Numbered from the stretch's first letter, positions 34,891-43,702 are shown. The stretch: DNA of 64,000 nucleotides from Mucilaginibacter conchicola (GCF_003432115.1 NZ_QWDC01000002.1:992001-1056000), one strand, 5' to 3'. A program made the numbers and translations. Notes: generated by a model not told the origin, from the letters alone.

Positions 34891-35607
34891 TTAGAAGGTG
34901 AAGCAATAGCTAAGGCCCAAAAATGAGGTTGAACCACCCGATGCCGAGATGTTGTTGTAGCCTAAACTAAGGTTTGAGCGCTCGCCTGTGCGGTAACCTG
35001 CACGCAATGCAAAGAAGAAGTTAGTGCTTGAGCCGGAACCTGATGCACCCGGAAACTCTTCGTCTTCGGCATCCTCTGAACTGATAGATGTGCGGAAATT
35101 ATAAAAGCCCAGTTGTGGCTCTACAAAAAACTTCTCTGCCAGGGTGTACTGGAAACCGAACCTGATAGGGATACCAGAGTATTTGTAGTCGAAATCAGAA
35201 AAGTCGTTTTCTTTAGCCAGAAAATAGTGGTAACCAACAGAGCCGGTTAAAACGCCGATATCGCCTAAAGAATAAAATGCTTTTACGTTTATACCCACAC
35301 CAGCAGAAGCCAGATCGCCAAAGCTACCCATTGGTAAGATCGCCTCAGGCTCAATACCGAAGGTTAACAGTTTACCTGAATCTTCAGCCTGTTTAAATAC
35401 GTTGCGGGTAGCCGGGGCTGCCTGGTAATTGCTTGCAGATTCATCTGCGGTTTTCATTTTAAGTTGTGCTGCAACCGGCAATTGTACCGATGGCTGCAGC
35501 GCAGGGCTTTGTTCGCCTGTAAGCGAATTGGTTTGTGCCGATGCGGTGATAGCCGCACAAAGCAGGGGGATAAATAACAGTTTTTTGGATAAGTTGAAAT
35601 GTATCAT
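34891..35607 (-). CDS. Outer-membrane beta-barrel protein (porin-like family)
   Basis: This 238-residue protein has a Sec signal (about 1-24, ending TASAQ). Residues about 25-75 are a polar plug or linker. Then come about eight amphipathic strands with the usual aromatic girdles (GVLTGSVGYHYF, IPIRFGFQYTLAEKFFVEPQLGFYNF, NLSLGYNNIS) and a final strand ending in Phe (GLSYCFTF), the recognition signal for barrel assembly. It fits the small eight-stranded OmpW/OmpX-like group. The substrate or role is unknown. A 223-base gap without coding sense separates it from the divergent gene. Confidence 0.88.
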   Translation of the reverse strand: MIHFNLSKKLLFIPLLCAAITASAQTNSLTGEQSPALQPSVQLPVAAQLKMKTADESASNYQAAPATRNVFKQAEDSGKLLTFGIEPEAILPMGSFGDLASAGVGINVKAFYSLGDIGVLTGSVGYHYFLAKENDFSDFDYKYSGIPIRFGFQYTLAEKFFVEPQLGFYNFRTSISSEDAEDEEFPGASGSGSSTNFFFALRAGYRTGERSNLSLGYNNISASGGSTSFLGLSYCFTF

Positions 35608-35830
35608 GATTTGTTTAGTGTTGCGCCTACTCTTTTCCGTTTTCGGCTTTCCCGGATGCCATCACCCCGATAGCATAAGCCAAAAGTCGGTTGATGGCGC
35701 GCGCCGGTCAACGCGCATTACACCCAAGTTGCACTGTGTTTAAGCGCAGCAAATACCGTTAAATCACGGTGTATTACAGTAGAAGGGCATTCTACCTTAG
35801 CTGCATCAAACACAACCAAACATTATTGTC

Positions 35831-36244
35831 ATGACAACATTTTACAAACTATCGTTAAAAACGTACATCGTATTATTACTAAGTGTGCTTGCTTTTGCAG
35901 GCTGCAGCAAAAAGAAAACAGACGGAGATTCGCCTTCAAGTGTGGATAAAGCTAAAATAGTAGGCAAATGGTACTATGTAACCACTGTGGAGAAAGACAA
36001 AGAAGACGGATCTGTTGATACCGATACCTGGACAAACGGCGAATATGTAATGTTCAATTCAGATGGTACTCTCTTCGACAGTGACGATAATGAAACCGGC
36101 ACCTACAGCATATCAGGCAATAAAATTACACTTAGCGGCAGTGGGCAAACCAATGTTGCGGAAGTAAAAAAACTTACCAGCAGCCAGCTAATATTATACT
36201 ACAACGGCGCAGAATACGAGTCGACAGTAACTTTTAGAAGATAA
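35831..36244 (+). CDS. Lipocalin-like lipoprotein
   Basis: The 137 residues start with a lipoprotein signal (LAFAGC, then SKKKTDGD). The mature domain opens with KIVGKWYYVTTVEKDKEDG, the G-x-W motif near the start of lipocalin-like folds, followed by DTDTWTNGEYVMFNSDGTLFDSDDNETGTYSISGNKITLSG, typical of Bacteroidota lipocalin-like lipoproteins. The ligand is unknown. A weak -7 box (TACCTTAG) lies 31 bases upstream. Confidence 0.82.
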   Translation: MTTFYKLSLKTYIVLLLSVLAFAGCSKKKTDGDSPSSVDKAKIVGKWYYVTTVEKDKEDGSVDTDTWTNGEYVMFNSDGTLFDSDDNETGTYSISGNKITLSGSGQTNVAEVKKLTSSQLILYYNGAEYESTVTFRR

Positions 36245-36394
36245 TTTTTGCCGCTTTACATATAATTAACTAACAGAGTGTATTTTAGGGAACCGTTAAT
36301 CTTAAAACAATTGAAAACCCACTCCCGCTTGCAAGGATACACTCATCCTTAAATAAAGAACTACACTTAATTAACCCTCTAATCTTATAACACT

Positions 36395-36847
36395 ATGCTT
36401 ACCAAAATTGCAGATCAAATTTCTGACGACAAACAAACAACCGGAGATGAAGTAACCGTTCCACAGCTTATTGGCTTATCTAAAAACTACTTTGATAAAG
36501 CCTGGATAAAAGAAGAGGCTATACTGAGGCAACAGAACAGCAGCGGCCGATGGAGCGATATTGGAAAAAATGATACGCGTACTATTACTTTCAGCCAAAC
36601 CCGTATCGAAGAGCTTTTTAAAGCAAACCCTGGATCAACAGAACTGGTGATCCACCTTGGCATACACGATGCAAAAATTTATCCGGGCCAAAGGCCGGCA
36701 GAATACGAAGGAAAGGTGATGGTGGTGCTTGCCACAAAGATCATTGAAAAATTAGAAAAAGGTGATGTTGTAACTATAGCCGGCGTTGGCGATAAAAACG
36801 GCGGTATTGATAATGGCAGGCTTTGCCCACCAGATCCTAAATGCTAA
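36395..36847 (+). CDS. Hypothetical protein opening a two-component operon
   Basis: This 150-residue soluble protein has no signal peptide. Seen: a helical start (MLTKIADQISDDKQTT), a helical middle with WIKEEAILRQQNSSGRW, and a beta-rich second half (TELVIHLGIHDAKIYPG, KVMVVLATKIIEKLEKGDVVTIAGVG) ending in a Pro/Cys tail (RLCPPDPKC). No family recognised. It lies 12 bases before a seven-helix membrane protein gene, then a kinase and a regulator, so it may belong to their signalling unit. Confidence 0.72.
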   Translation: MLTKIADQISDDKQTTGDEVTVPQLIGLSKNYFDKAWIKEEAILRQQNSSGRWSDIGKNDTRTITFSQTRIEELFKANPGSTELVIHLGIHDAKIYPGQRPAEYEGKVMVVLATKIIEKLEKGDVVTIAGVGDKNGGIDNGRLCPPDPKC

Positions 36848-36859
36848 CTAAACGTTTAG

Positions 36860-37501
36860 ATGCTTACTTCGGCGTATTTATTTTTCGAGCTTTTAGCCTT
36901 TGTTACATCAGTAGCAAAATACAATGCGCTTAAACATACGCGTTACGTATATTTTATTCCCTATCTGCTATTTATCCTCGTTTATGAATACGGATCGATA
37001 GAGAACTGGTTTATAATAAACCATACCAACCTGTGGATATCAAATATCACGCTAATGATCTTTTTCCTGTTTTACAGCTTGTTTAACTATGGGCTGGTAA
37101 AAACAATAAAATTTAAAGGATGGATAAAGTGGAGCATCATTTTATCCGTCCTTTCTTCGGCAGTAAACATGCTTTGGGGCCAGGGTTTCTGGGCATTAGA
37201 TACCATAACCATCCTTATTGAGTTTGCCCTTTTAATAGCCACATCCTGCCTTTATTTTTATGAGCTTATGCATTCATCAAACAAAGAACTTAAACTATTA
37301 AAGGTGCCGGGCTTTTGGTTAAACACTGGCTTGCTTTTCTTTTGCTTAGGGCAGTTCTTATTTTTCTCGTTATTTGCATACATGGCTTACAGTAATAATT
37401 ACAAGTACTATTTCCTGCACTCTGTATTGGCCAATATTTTTAACGCCATCCTTTACAGCTTTTTAACCATTTCGTTTTTATGCGTAAAGACGAAGAACTA
37501 A
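36860..37501 (+). CDS. Seven-helix membrane protein upstream of the histidine kinase
   Basis: The 213 residues form about seven hydrophobic helices (roughly 3-18, 28-46, 56-78, 88-107, 112-133, 148-172, 184-208) joined by short loops, with no other domain. The topology recalls seven-helix sensor modules (7TMR-DISM type) but without their soluble parts. It overlaps the kinase gene by 22 bases. It may provide the sensory input for the kinase, which has only one membrane helix. Inference from context. Confidence 0.78.
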   Translation: MLTSAYLFFELLAFVTSVAKYNALKHTRYVYFIPYLLFILVYEYGSIENWFIINHTNLWISNITLMIFFLFYSLFNYGLVKTIKFKGWIKWSIILSVLSSAVNMLWGQGFWALDTITILIEFALLIATSCLYFYELMHSSNKELKLLKVPGFWLNTGLLFFCLGQFLFFSLFAYMAYSNNYKYYFLHSVLANIFNAILYSFLTISFLCVKTKN

Positions 37502-38286
37502 TTGTACTTATAGTTGCGGGCACTATAATGCTGCTTTTGCTGGGGATCTTCATCATCAGCTTTTTGTTTTTTTATCAAAAGCGGCATAACCAAAACACCA
37601 AAGACAAGGAGCAACTGCAGGCCACATTTGAACAGGAACTACTTAAAGCCCAAAACGAGATACAGGAACAAACCCTCTCGCATATTAGCAGCGAGATACA
37701 TGATAACATTACGCAGGTACTCTCTTTTGTGAAGCTTAACCTTGCTGCTTCGTCAAAAAACAGCAGCCCGGAAGCACGTGAAAAGATAAACGAGAGCCGC
37801 ACGCTGGTTGCCCAGGTGATCAACGATCTGCGCGATCTTTCAAAAAGCCTCAGCTTTGAACATATTAAGCAGATAGGTCTTGTTAAAACCATAGAACTTG
37901 AAGCGGAGCGATTGAATCGCAGCGAGATAATAGAAATAGACCTTTCAATTGGTGGCGATGCCCATAGCCTGGGCGAACAGCGTGAACTGGTATTGTTCCG
38001 CATTTTCCAGGAAACATTAAACAATGCGCTTAAACATGCGCAGGCTACGCAGTTAAAGATCCGTTTGGATTATTTTGAGCATTTATTTAATTTAACCATC
38101 CAAGACAACGGGGTGGGTTTTTCTGCCGGCACGCTACCTAATAGCGGTTCGGGCCTAAGAAATATCGTGAACAGGGCTGCCCTGATAGGTGCCGATGCCG
38201 TAATTGACAGCGCGCCAAACAGGGGTTGTACGATAAAAATAACTATTGACCCGCTTACAAAGCAGCCGAATGCCGACGGAAATTAA
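37480..38286 (+). CDS. Sensor histidine kinase (HisKA_3 type)
   Basis: The 268 residues consist of one membrane helix (about 8-31), a coiled-coil linker (about 40-65), the HisKA_3 dimerisation domain with phospho-acceptor H74 (SSEIHDNITQVLSFVKL) and a HATPase_c domain with N-box QETLNNALKHA, G1 DNGVGF and G2 GSGLRNI. It resembles the LiaS/DesK/NarX class and has no extracellular sensor of its own. It overlaps the preceding membrane protein gene by 22 bases and the regulator gene by 17 bases, so the three are tightly coupled. Confidence 0.93.
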   Translation: MRKDEELIVLIVAGTIMLLLLGIFIISFLFFYQKRHNQNTKDKEQLQATFEQELLKAQNEIQEQTLSHISSEIHDNITQVLSFVKLNLAASSKNSSPEAREKINESRTLVAQVINDLRDLSKSLSFEHIKQIGLVKTIELEAERLNRSEIIEIDLSIGGDAHSLGEQRELVLFRIFQETLNNALKHAQATQLKIRLDYFEHLFNLTIQDNGVGFSAGTLPNSGSGLRNIVNRAALIGADAVIDSAPNRGCTIKITIDPLTKQPNADGN

Positions 38287-38908
38287 AATTGCCCTGGTTG
38301 ATGATCACCGCCTTTTCAGAAGCGGTATTGTATCGCTCATCAACAGTTTTACCGGTTACCAGATCTTGTTTGAAGCCGGCGATGGCGAAGAACTTTCGCG
38401 CAAGCTCTCTCCCAAATTTAAGCCGGATATTATCCTGCTGGATATAAACATGCCCGTTATGGATGGTATAAACACCGCGCAGTGGCTGCAAAAGAACTAT
38501 CCCGATATCCGCGTTATTGTACTTTCTATGTTTGAGGATGCCGAGAAGGTGCTTACGATGGTGCGCACGGGAGTAAAGGGCTATCTGCTTAAGGATGCCG
38601 AACCCGATGAGTTTGAACAAGCCCTGAAACGCGTTGCCGAAGGCGAACTCTATTACCCCGACTTTGTTACCCGCCACCTGGTGCATAGTTTTAATAAAAA
38701 TGCCGAACAGGTAAAACTCAACAGCCGCGAGCTGGAATTTTTAAAACTGGCCGGTACGGAACTTACCTACAAAGAAATTGCCGACCAGATGTGCATAAGC
38801 GCACGCACAGTAGACGGTTACCGCGACCAGCTTTTTGAAAAACTGCAGATAAAAAGCCGTGTGGGCCTGGTGCTTTATGCCATAAAAAACAATCTGATAC
38901 AATTGTAA
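38270..38908 (+). CDS. LuxR/NarL-type response regulator
   Basis: With ATG 38270 it has 212 residues; an upstream TTG would add 8 residues without conserved sequence. The receiver (about 5-125) has the acidic pair in VDDHRLFRSG, phospho-acceptor D58 (ILLDINMPVMDG) and K108-like KGYLLKDAEPDE. The C-terminal LuxR helix-turn-helix (about 145-207) reads ELEFLKLAGTELTYKEIADQMCISARTVDGYRDQLFEKL. It is the cognate partner of the kinase gene it overlaps. Regulated genes may include its own operon; no binding site could be assigned. Confidence 0.94.
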   Translation: MPTEIKIALVDDHRLFRSGIVSLINSFTGYQILFEAGDGEELSRKLSPKFKPDIILLDINMPVMDGINTAQWLQKNYPDIRVIVLSMFEDAEKVLTMVRTGVKGYLLKDAEPDEFEQALKRVAEGELYYPDFVTRHLVHSFNKNAEQVKLNSRELEFLKLAGTELTYKEIADQMCISARTVDGYRDQLFEKLQIKSRVGLVLYAIKNNLIQL

Positions 38909-38930
38909 TTTGCTAATTTTATTAGCAAAT
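38908..38930. terminator. Perfect palindrome after the response regulator gene
   Basis: ATTTGCTAAT-TTT-ATTAGCAAAT is a perfect 10-bp inverted repeat that starts at the last base of the regulator stop and ends 9 bases before the radical SAM start. It could be a weak terminator or an operator; it is too AT-rich to decide. Confidence 0.4.
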
Positions 38931-38938
38931 TTGTTCTC

Positions 38939-40009
38939 ATGTCACATGAGGAAAATCCGGAGTTTTTTAAGGGAAGGGGCGCACAGGTAAACACGCATAA
39001 CCGGTTCCTCAAAAACAAATACGTACAGGAACACGTTGAGGGGCTTGACGAGCAGATGCTGGAGAATACGCATACCCAGTTATTTGAAGAAAACCCAAAA
39101 AAGATCGTCAGCGAATCAAACAGTCCCGATCTTAGTCATTTTGTTTCTATTAACCCCTACCAGGGTTGCGAGCATGGTTGCATTTACTGCTATGCCCGCA
39201 ATACCCATGAGTATTTTGGATTTAGCGCAGGATTGGATTTTGAGCGAAAGATCATCGTGAAACGAAATGCCGCAGAACTGCTGGAAAAGCATTTTAACAA
39301 GAGAGGCTATACGCCGGTGCCCATTGTACTATCCGGCAATACTGATTGCTATCAGCCTATTGAGCGGAAGCTGAAGATCACCCGCTCGCTGCTCGAGGTT
39401 TTTCACCGGTACCGCAATCCTGTCAGTATCATCACCAAGAATAATCTTGTGCTGCGCGATATTGATATTTTAAGCGATATGGCGCGCATGAACCTGGCGC
39501 ATGTGAACATTTCCATCACTTCATTAAATGAGTCGCTGAGGCAAAAGCTGGAGCCCCGTACGGTTACCGGCGTGGGCCGGCTGGCGGTTATCCAAAAGCT
39601 ATCAGAAAGTGGGATTCCCTGCCGGGTGATGGTGGCGCCTATTATCCCGGGGTTGAATAGTAATGAGATCCCCGATATTATCAAAGCCGCTGCGGATCGT
39701 GGCGCAGTATCTGCCGGTTTTACTATCGTTCGCCTCAACGGTGCCATAGCCGAGATATTTACCGATTGGGTGCATAAGGCCTTCCCGGATCGCGCCGAAA
39801 AGGTGTTGAATATGATTAAAGCCTGCCATGGCGGCAACCTAAATGATAGTGAGTATGGCCGCCGTATGAGCGGCGACGGGCATGTGGCCAATTCCATCCA
39901 TCAGCTATATCGTATGGCTTGCGTGCGCTTCCTGGCCGGTAGGGATATGCCGCAATATGACTTAAGTTTGTTTATGCCTAAGGGCGGGAAACAGACAAGT
40001 ATGTTTTAG
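38939..40009 (+). CDS. PA0069-family radical SAM protein
   Basis: A 356-residue radical S-adenosylmethionine protein. The [4Fe-4S] motif C-x3-C-x2-C lies in YQGCEHGCIYCYARN. Other signs are the N-terminal FKGRGAQVNTHNRF and the later VLSGNTDCYQPIERKLKITRSLLEV and GIPCRVMVAPIIPGLN. These match the SplB-related PA0069 family (spore photoproduct lyase-like, Rv2578c). The reaction of the family is not known. It starts 30 bases after the response regulator stop codon, past a palindrome. Confidence 0.92.
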   Translation: MSHEENPEFFKGRGAQVNTHNRFLKNKYVQEHVEGLDEQMLENTHTQLFEENPKKIVSESNSPDLSHFVSINPYQGCEHGCIYCYARNTHEYFGFSAGLDFERKIIVKRNAAELLEKHFNKRGYTPVPIVLSGNTDCYQPIERKLKITRSLLEVFHRYRNPVSIITKNNLVLRDIDILSDMARMNLAHVNISITSLNESLRQKLEPRTVTGVGRLAVIQKLSESGIPCRVMVAPIIPGLNSNEIPDIIKAAADRGAVSAGFTIVRLNGAIAEIFTDWVHKAFPDRAEKVLNMIKACHGGNLNDSEYGRRMSGDGHVANSIHQLYRMACVRFLAGRDMPQYDLSLFMPKGGKQTSMF

Positions 40010-40053
40010 ACTGATCGTGTTTGTAAATATCAACAAAGGGTAAGGCGCAAATA

Positions 40054-40088
40054 GACAAGGGATCCTGAATTTTTCAGAATCCCTTGTC
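40054..40088. terminator. Hairpin between convergent genes
   Basis: GACAAGGGAT pairs with ATCCCTTGTC and CTGAA with TTCAG, with one mismatch and a short loop, between the ends of the radical SAM and SPFH genes. It has no clear T-run. Confidence 0.6.
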
Positions 40089-40109
40089 CGGTTTCTAAGC
40101 TTGTTAAAA

Positions 40110-41999
40110 TTATTCTTTAGCAGTGGTATCTGCTTTTACCTCACCTTCCCGTTGCAGCTTCTTCAGCATTTCATTACCAATAAGGGCATCTATCATACCG
40201 CCGTTGCCGCCATCTTTACCGCTAACCAAAATCTCGGGCACCAGTTTAATGCCGTTACTTGCTAAAGCTTCGGCTACGCGTACAATGGCATATTGCTCGG
40301 TACCCATGGCTTCGGTTTTTTGTTTGGTAACCTCGGCCTCGGCTAAACCTATGGCTTTAATTTTACCTGCATCTGCATTACCGTTTACTTCGGTAGCGGC
40401 AGCGTCGGCTTTGGCATTAATAGTTTTGGCTTCAGCATCAGCTTTGGCGGTGATGGTTTTATTCTCCGCATCAGCTTTGGCGTTAATAATGCGCGATTCG
40501 GCGTCACCACGGGCGGCAGCAACTTTTGACGCGGCCAGCTGGGTATTGATCTCTACCTGACGGGTTGATTTTACTACCTCGGGCTGCATATCTGCACCGG
40601 CTTTGGCGCTCTCAAACTCTTTACGCTCAATTTGTGCACTTTTCTGAATCTCGTAGGTAACGCGTTCCTGCTCGGCTATTTTACGGTCGGTAAGGGTTTT
40701 CATCAGGGCTTCCGGTGGCACAATGTCACCAATCAGCGTATCCACACCTTCAACGTTATAGGCATCCAGTACTTTGCTTATTTGCTGACGTGCATCTTCC
40801 TGCCTTTGCGAACGGTTGGTTAAGAACTCTATCACACCGCTTTTTTGTGCCGAATTACGGAAGTAGTTGGCAATGGTTGGCTCAAGCACCTGCGATACCA
40901 GGTTCTTCATGTTACCGAAACGGGCAATAACTTTTGGTGCCTCGTTACGTGGTATGTGGATGATCTGCGAAACGTCGAGGTTGAATGTAAAACCATCTGA
41001 TGAACGCACGCTGATGGTGCTGAGGTTCTTATCCAGCTCGTGCGATTCGGTACGGCTGTTTGCCCAGTTCAACACAATGTTTGTAGTAGGCACAATCTCC
41101 ACCGCATGGGTATATATGTTGATAGGGTGCTTGCCCGGGTCGAGCGGTTCATCCCAAACACCTTTTTCGTTTTTGGCTACGATGTTACCATGGGTAAAGC
41201 CAACGCCGCTGGTATCGCTACCCTCAGGACCTACGAAGGAGTTCACCACGCCTACAAAACCAATGTGGATATGGATCATATCTACCTGTTCCACAATGGC
41301 AAACCATGGGTTAAGGTAATAAGTACCTGCCAGGATAACATCTTCCTGCAAGCCTTTTTTACCGCCTGCCTTGATAAATGCCATTGGGTCCTGGTAGTTG
41401 CGGTGACCATCTACCGAGCCGCCGGCTATCTCGCCTTTATCAAGCGGTTCACCATCCAGAGTGGTAACAATACCTACTTTATTTTCCTGGATACGGGTGA
41501 TGGGTACCATCACTATCTCGAACAGGAACGTGTTGATACGATAGCTACCCGGCGTAAGGAACGCCGCTTGCGGGCCTTTTTGCCCGTTGTTTTCCAAAAA
41601 GCCACGGCCATCCTGAAACTTATCGCAATCCACCGGTTTTCCCAGCACACGGCCGGTATCCATAGGTGCACCGTCTTTGGCTTTTACCAGCCCCAGTTTA
41701 TCCTGCGGGATAAGGGTAAATTGCTCCATAGTGATGGCGTATTGCCATGGCCACATGCGCCAGTAAAGGCCCGGGGCAAGCGGGGCGGCCTGCATACCGG
41801 CTTCGCCCTTGGTGGCAATAATGCGCCCATCGGGCAGGCGCGTATCGCCATAAAGTGTAAATTTTTTAACAACTAAACCAATACGGTCATCCGGAACGAT
41901 GATCATACCAAAGAAAACCCGCAATACAAATTTGTACAGCAGAACAGCAGCCACCAGCGGAAATACCCACCAGAACTGGATCAATAAATTTTCAGACAT
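40110..41999 (-). CDS. Large SPFH/flotillin-like membrane protein
   Basis: The 629 residues comprise one N-terminal membrane helix (about 7-30), repeated beta modules up to about residue 290 (three segments with the GLY/RINTFLFEIVMVP pattern), an SPFH/Band 7 core (about 290-440, with FTFNLDVSQIIHIPRNEAPKVIARFG) and a long Ala/Lys/Glu coiled coil (about 440-590) built of near-exact units such as INAKADAENKTITAKADAEA. Flotillin-like proteins assemble into large membrane cages and microdomains. No NfeD partner gene is adjacent. The repeated N-terminal beta part is larger than in classic flotillins. Confidence 0.88.
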   Translation of the reverse strand: MSENLLIQFWWVFPLVAAVLLYKFVLRVFFGMIIVPDDRIGLVVKKFTLYGDTRLPDGRIIATKGEAGMQAAPLAPGLYWRMWPWQYAITMEQFTLIPQDKLGLVKAKDGAPMDTGRVLGKPVDCDKFQDGRGFLENNGQKGPQAAFLTPGSYRINTFLFEIVMVPITRIQENKVGIVTTLDGEPLDKGEIAGGSVDGHRNYQDPMAFIKAGGKKGLQEDVILAGTYYLNPWFAIVEQVDMIHIHIGFVGVVNSFVGPEGSDTSGVGFTHGNIVAKNEKGVWDEPLDPGKHPINIYTHAVEIVPTTNIVLNWANSRTESHELDKNLSTISVRSSDGFTFNLDVSQIIHIPRNEAPKVIARFGNMKNLVSQVLEPTIANYFRNSAQKSGVIEFLTNRSQRQEDARQQISKVLDAYNVEGVDTLIGDIVPPEALMKTLTDRKIAEQERVTYEIQKSAQIERKEFESAKAGADMQPEVVKSTRQVEINTQLAASKVAAARGDAESRIINAKADAENKTITAKADAEAKTINAKADAAATEVNGNADAGKIKAIGLAEAEVTKQKTEAMGTEQYAIVRVAEALASNGIKLVPEILVSGKDGGNGGMIDALIGNEMLKKLQREGEVKADTTAKE

Positions 42000-42177
42000 T
42001 TTGTTTAAGTGATTAATTTAACGGAACCCTTAAGGTGCGGGCCCTCACAATAACTTGCAGCTTTATGAGACCTTGGCTGCATAGCGATATTAAGATTATT
42101 GCAAAGTGTAGATGTTACACAAATTTTGAAAATATTTTTTGTGAACCGCCTGTATCATGGCGAGCTTTTCGCGTTTC

Positions 42178-42252
42178 CGTCATCCCGAACTTGTTTCGGG
42201 ATCTCGCGGACAGGCTTAGCGTGTGGGGTGCTGAAACAAGTTCAGCATGACG
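42178..42252. repeat. Dispersed CGTCAT..ATGACG inverted-repeat element in a 486-base gap
   Basis: The gap 42000-42486 is gene-free. It contains CGTCATCCCGAACTTGTTTC (from 42178), followed by GGGATC, and, inverted, GTGCTGAAACAAGTTCAGCA followed by TGACG (to 42252). The two arms match in about 20 of 25 positions and each forms its own small hairpin. Position 4666 has a solo arm. The rest of the gap is AT-rich with the rpsP promoter at the end. Confidence 0.65.
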
Positions 42253-42425
42253 AGGGCTTAAAATTCCGGTTCAGATAATCAGCATTAAGAATTGAAGCTT
42301 AGCAGGCAGAATGGCAAACCAAATTATTATTAAGCAATCCCTCAATCCTTTAATCGTTGTTCAAAACAAATAACCACCTACAAAACGATTTAATTATAAG
42401 CCTTTTATATATAAATAATAATTTT

Positions 42426-42433
42426 TACCTTTG
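42426..42433 (+). promoter_or_regulatory. Promoter -7 box of rpsP (TACCTTTG)
   Basis: An exact TAnnTTTG box in an AT-rich region, 54 bases before the rpsP start codon and with no other gene in between. Confidence 0.65.
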
Positions 42434-42486
42434 CGTCCCCGCAGAAAGAACTCCGGGGGTAATGTTGAATACATAAAAAGCAAAGA

Positions 42487-43029
42487 ATGGCAACTAAGAT
42501 CAGATTGCAAAGACACGGTAAAAAAGGCAAGCCTTTTTACTACATCGTAGTAGCAGATGCCCGTGCACCAAGGGATGGTAGGTTTATTGAGCGTATTGGC
42601 TCTTACAACCCAAACACTAACCCGGCTACAATTGACATCAATTTTGATAAAACTTTTGAGTGGGTTAACAACGGCGCACAGCCAACTGATACCTGCCGTG
42701 CAATACTTTCTTACAAAGGAGTATTATACAAAAAACACTTACAAGGTGGTGTTACTAAAGGTGCTTTAACCCAAGAGCAGGCAGATGAAAAATTTGCTGC
42801 ATGGTTAGATCAAAAAGATGGTAAAATTACCGGTAAAAAATCAAGCTTAGCATCAGCTAAAGATGAAGCGCGTAAAGCTGCTTTAATTGCTGAAGCTAAA
42901 AAGAAAGAAGATAAAGCTGCAGCTATTGCTGCTAAAAACACGCCACCGGCTGAAGAAGTTGCAGAAGAAGAAGCTCCTGCTGCTGAAGAAGCCCCTGCAA
43001 CTGACGAAGCTGCAGAAAGCGCTGAGTAA
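42487..43029 (+). CDS. rpsP: 30S ribosomal protein S16 with long C-terminal tail
   Basis: Residues 1-80 are the conserved S16 core ([39 protein letters not shown], then [16 protein letters not shown]). S16 helps the small subunit fold. The protein goes on to 180 residues: a linker with [11 protein letters not shown], then a Lys/Ala helix and a Glu/Ala/Pro-rich acidic end. About half of the protein is thus beyond the usual 80-90 residues; such tails are known from the phylum, of unclear role. First gene of the rpsP-rimM-trmD-rplS set. Confidence 0.96.
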   Translation: MATKIRLQRHGKKGKPFYYIVVADARAPRDGRFIERIGSYNPNTNPATIDINFDKTFEWVNNGAQPTDTCRAILSYKGVLYKKHLQGGVTKGALTQEQADEKFAAWLDQKDGKITGKKSSLASAKDEARKAALIAEAKKKEDKAAAIAAKNTPPAEEVAEEEAPAAEEAPATDEAAESAE

Positions 43030-43037
43030 TTTTAGTA

Positions 43038-43110
43038 GAGAAGCAGGATATCAGGAGACAAGAAACAGGAAATTCTTTCTTGATTCTTATAGTCTTGATT
43101 CTTGAATCTT
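43038..43110. repeat. Inverted heptamer-repeat element, copy 2
   Basis: A degenerate heptamer array (around AGGAGAC, AAGAAAC; 43038-43072) is followed directly by an inverted array (43073-43110; its reverse complement contains AAGATTC, AAGAATC, AAGACTA). Together they fold into an imperfect long hairpin between rpsP and rimM, just before the terminator. Confidence 0.55.
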
Positions 43111-43112
43111 AC

Positions 43113-43150
43113 AAATGGCGAAGGACGGATGTTCTTCGCCATTATTATTT
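43113..43150 (+). terminator. Intrinsic terminator between rpsP and rimM
   Basis: AATGGCGAAG and CTTCGCCATT form a stem around a 10-base loop, followed by an ATTATTATTT tail. It ends 15 bases before the rimM ATG, so rimM may depend on read-through or its own promoter. Confidence 0.75.
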
Positions 43151-43165
43151 AAACATAATTTGAGC

Positions 43166-43693
43166 ATGAAAACCGAAGAACATTTCAGGATTGGCAGCGT
43201 ACTAAAAACCAAGGGCCTTAAGGGCGAAATGGTGATGTATGTTGATTTTGATGATATCGATCGCGTTAAATTCAATTCGGTATTTATTGAAATAGCCGGT
43301 AAACTGGTGCCGTATTTTATCAGCTCGATAAAGTACTTGCAGAACAACCAGGCCTACCTTAACCTTGAGGATGTGGATACGGTTGAAAAAGCTGCCCTGC
43401 TTGCCAAAAAAGATATATACCTGCCCAATAAACTCAAGCCTAAAAAGAAAAAGGAAGAATTTACCCTTAAAGACCTTAAAGGCTTTTTTGTGATTGATGA
43501 AACCCACGGCGAGTTGGGTGAGATAGACGATATTATAGAATATCCACAGCAACTCATCGCTTCTGTATATTACAACAACAAAGAAGTGCTGTTCCCGCTT
43601 AATGTGGAGATCATTAAAGGTATTGATGTTGAAGAAGAAGAGGTGTATGTTGACCTGCCCGAGGGCTTGTTGGATATCTATTTAGAGGGATAA
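43166..43693 (+). CDS. rimM: Ribosome maturation factor RimM
   Basis: RimM helps maturation of the 30S head and binds S19. ATG 43166 gives 175 residues starting MKTEEHFRIGSVLKTKGLKGEM, the typical RimM N-terminus; a start at 43115 would lie within the terminator hairpin. The two domains are seen: an N-terminal barrel (to about residue 90) and the PRC-barrel (LKDLKGFFVIDETHGELGEIDDIIEYPQQ ... VLFPLNVEIIKGIDVEEEEVYVDLPEGLLD). Confidence 0.95.
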   Translation: MKTEEHFRIGSVLKTKGLKGEMVMYVDFDDIDRVKFNSVFIEIAGKLVPYFISSIKYLQNNQAYLNLEDVDTVEKAALLAKKDIYLPNKLKPKKKKEEFTLKDLKGFFVIDETHGELGEIDDIIEYPQQLIASVYYNNKEVLFPLNVEIIKGIDVEEEEVYVDLPEGLLDIYLEG

Positions 43694-43702
43694 AAATATT
43701 TT

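Noticed and set aside
35608..35830. Search for a regulator site or small gene in the 223-base divergent gap
   Set aside because: Only a weak -7 box for the plus-strand gene was found; no palindrome or frame stood out.
41040..41876. Plus-strand frame of 278 codons opposite the SPFH gene
   Set aside because: The repeated, coiled-coil coding sequence of the SPFH protein explains the region; the antisense frame is a by-product of codon bias.
43115..43165. Upstream start for rimM
   Set aside because: The stretch forms a terminator stem; the conserved RimM N-terminus begins at 43166.
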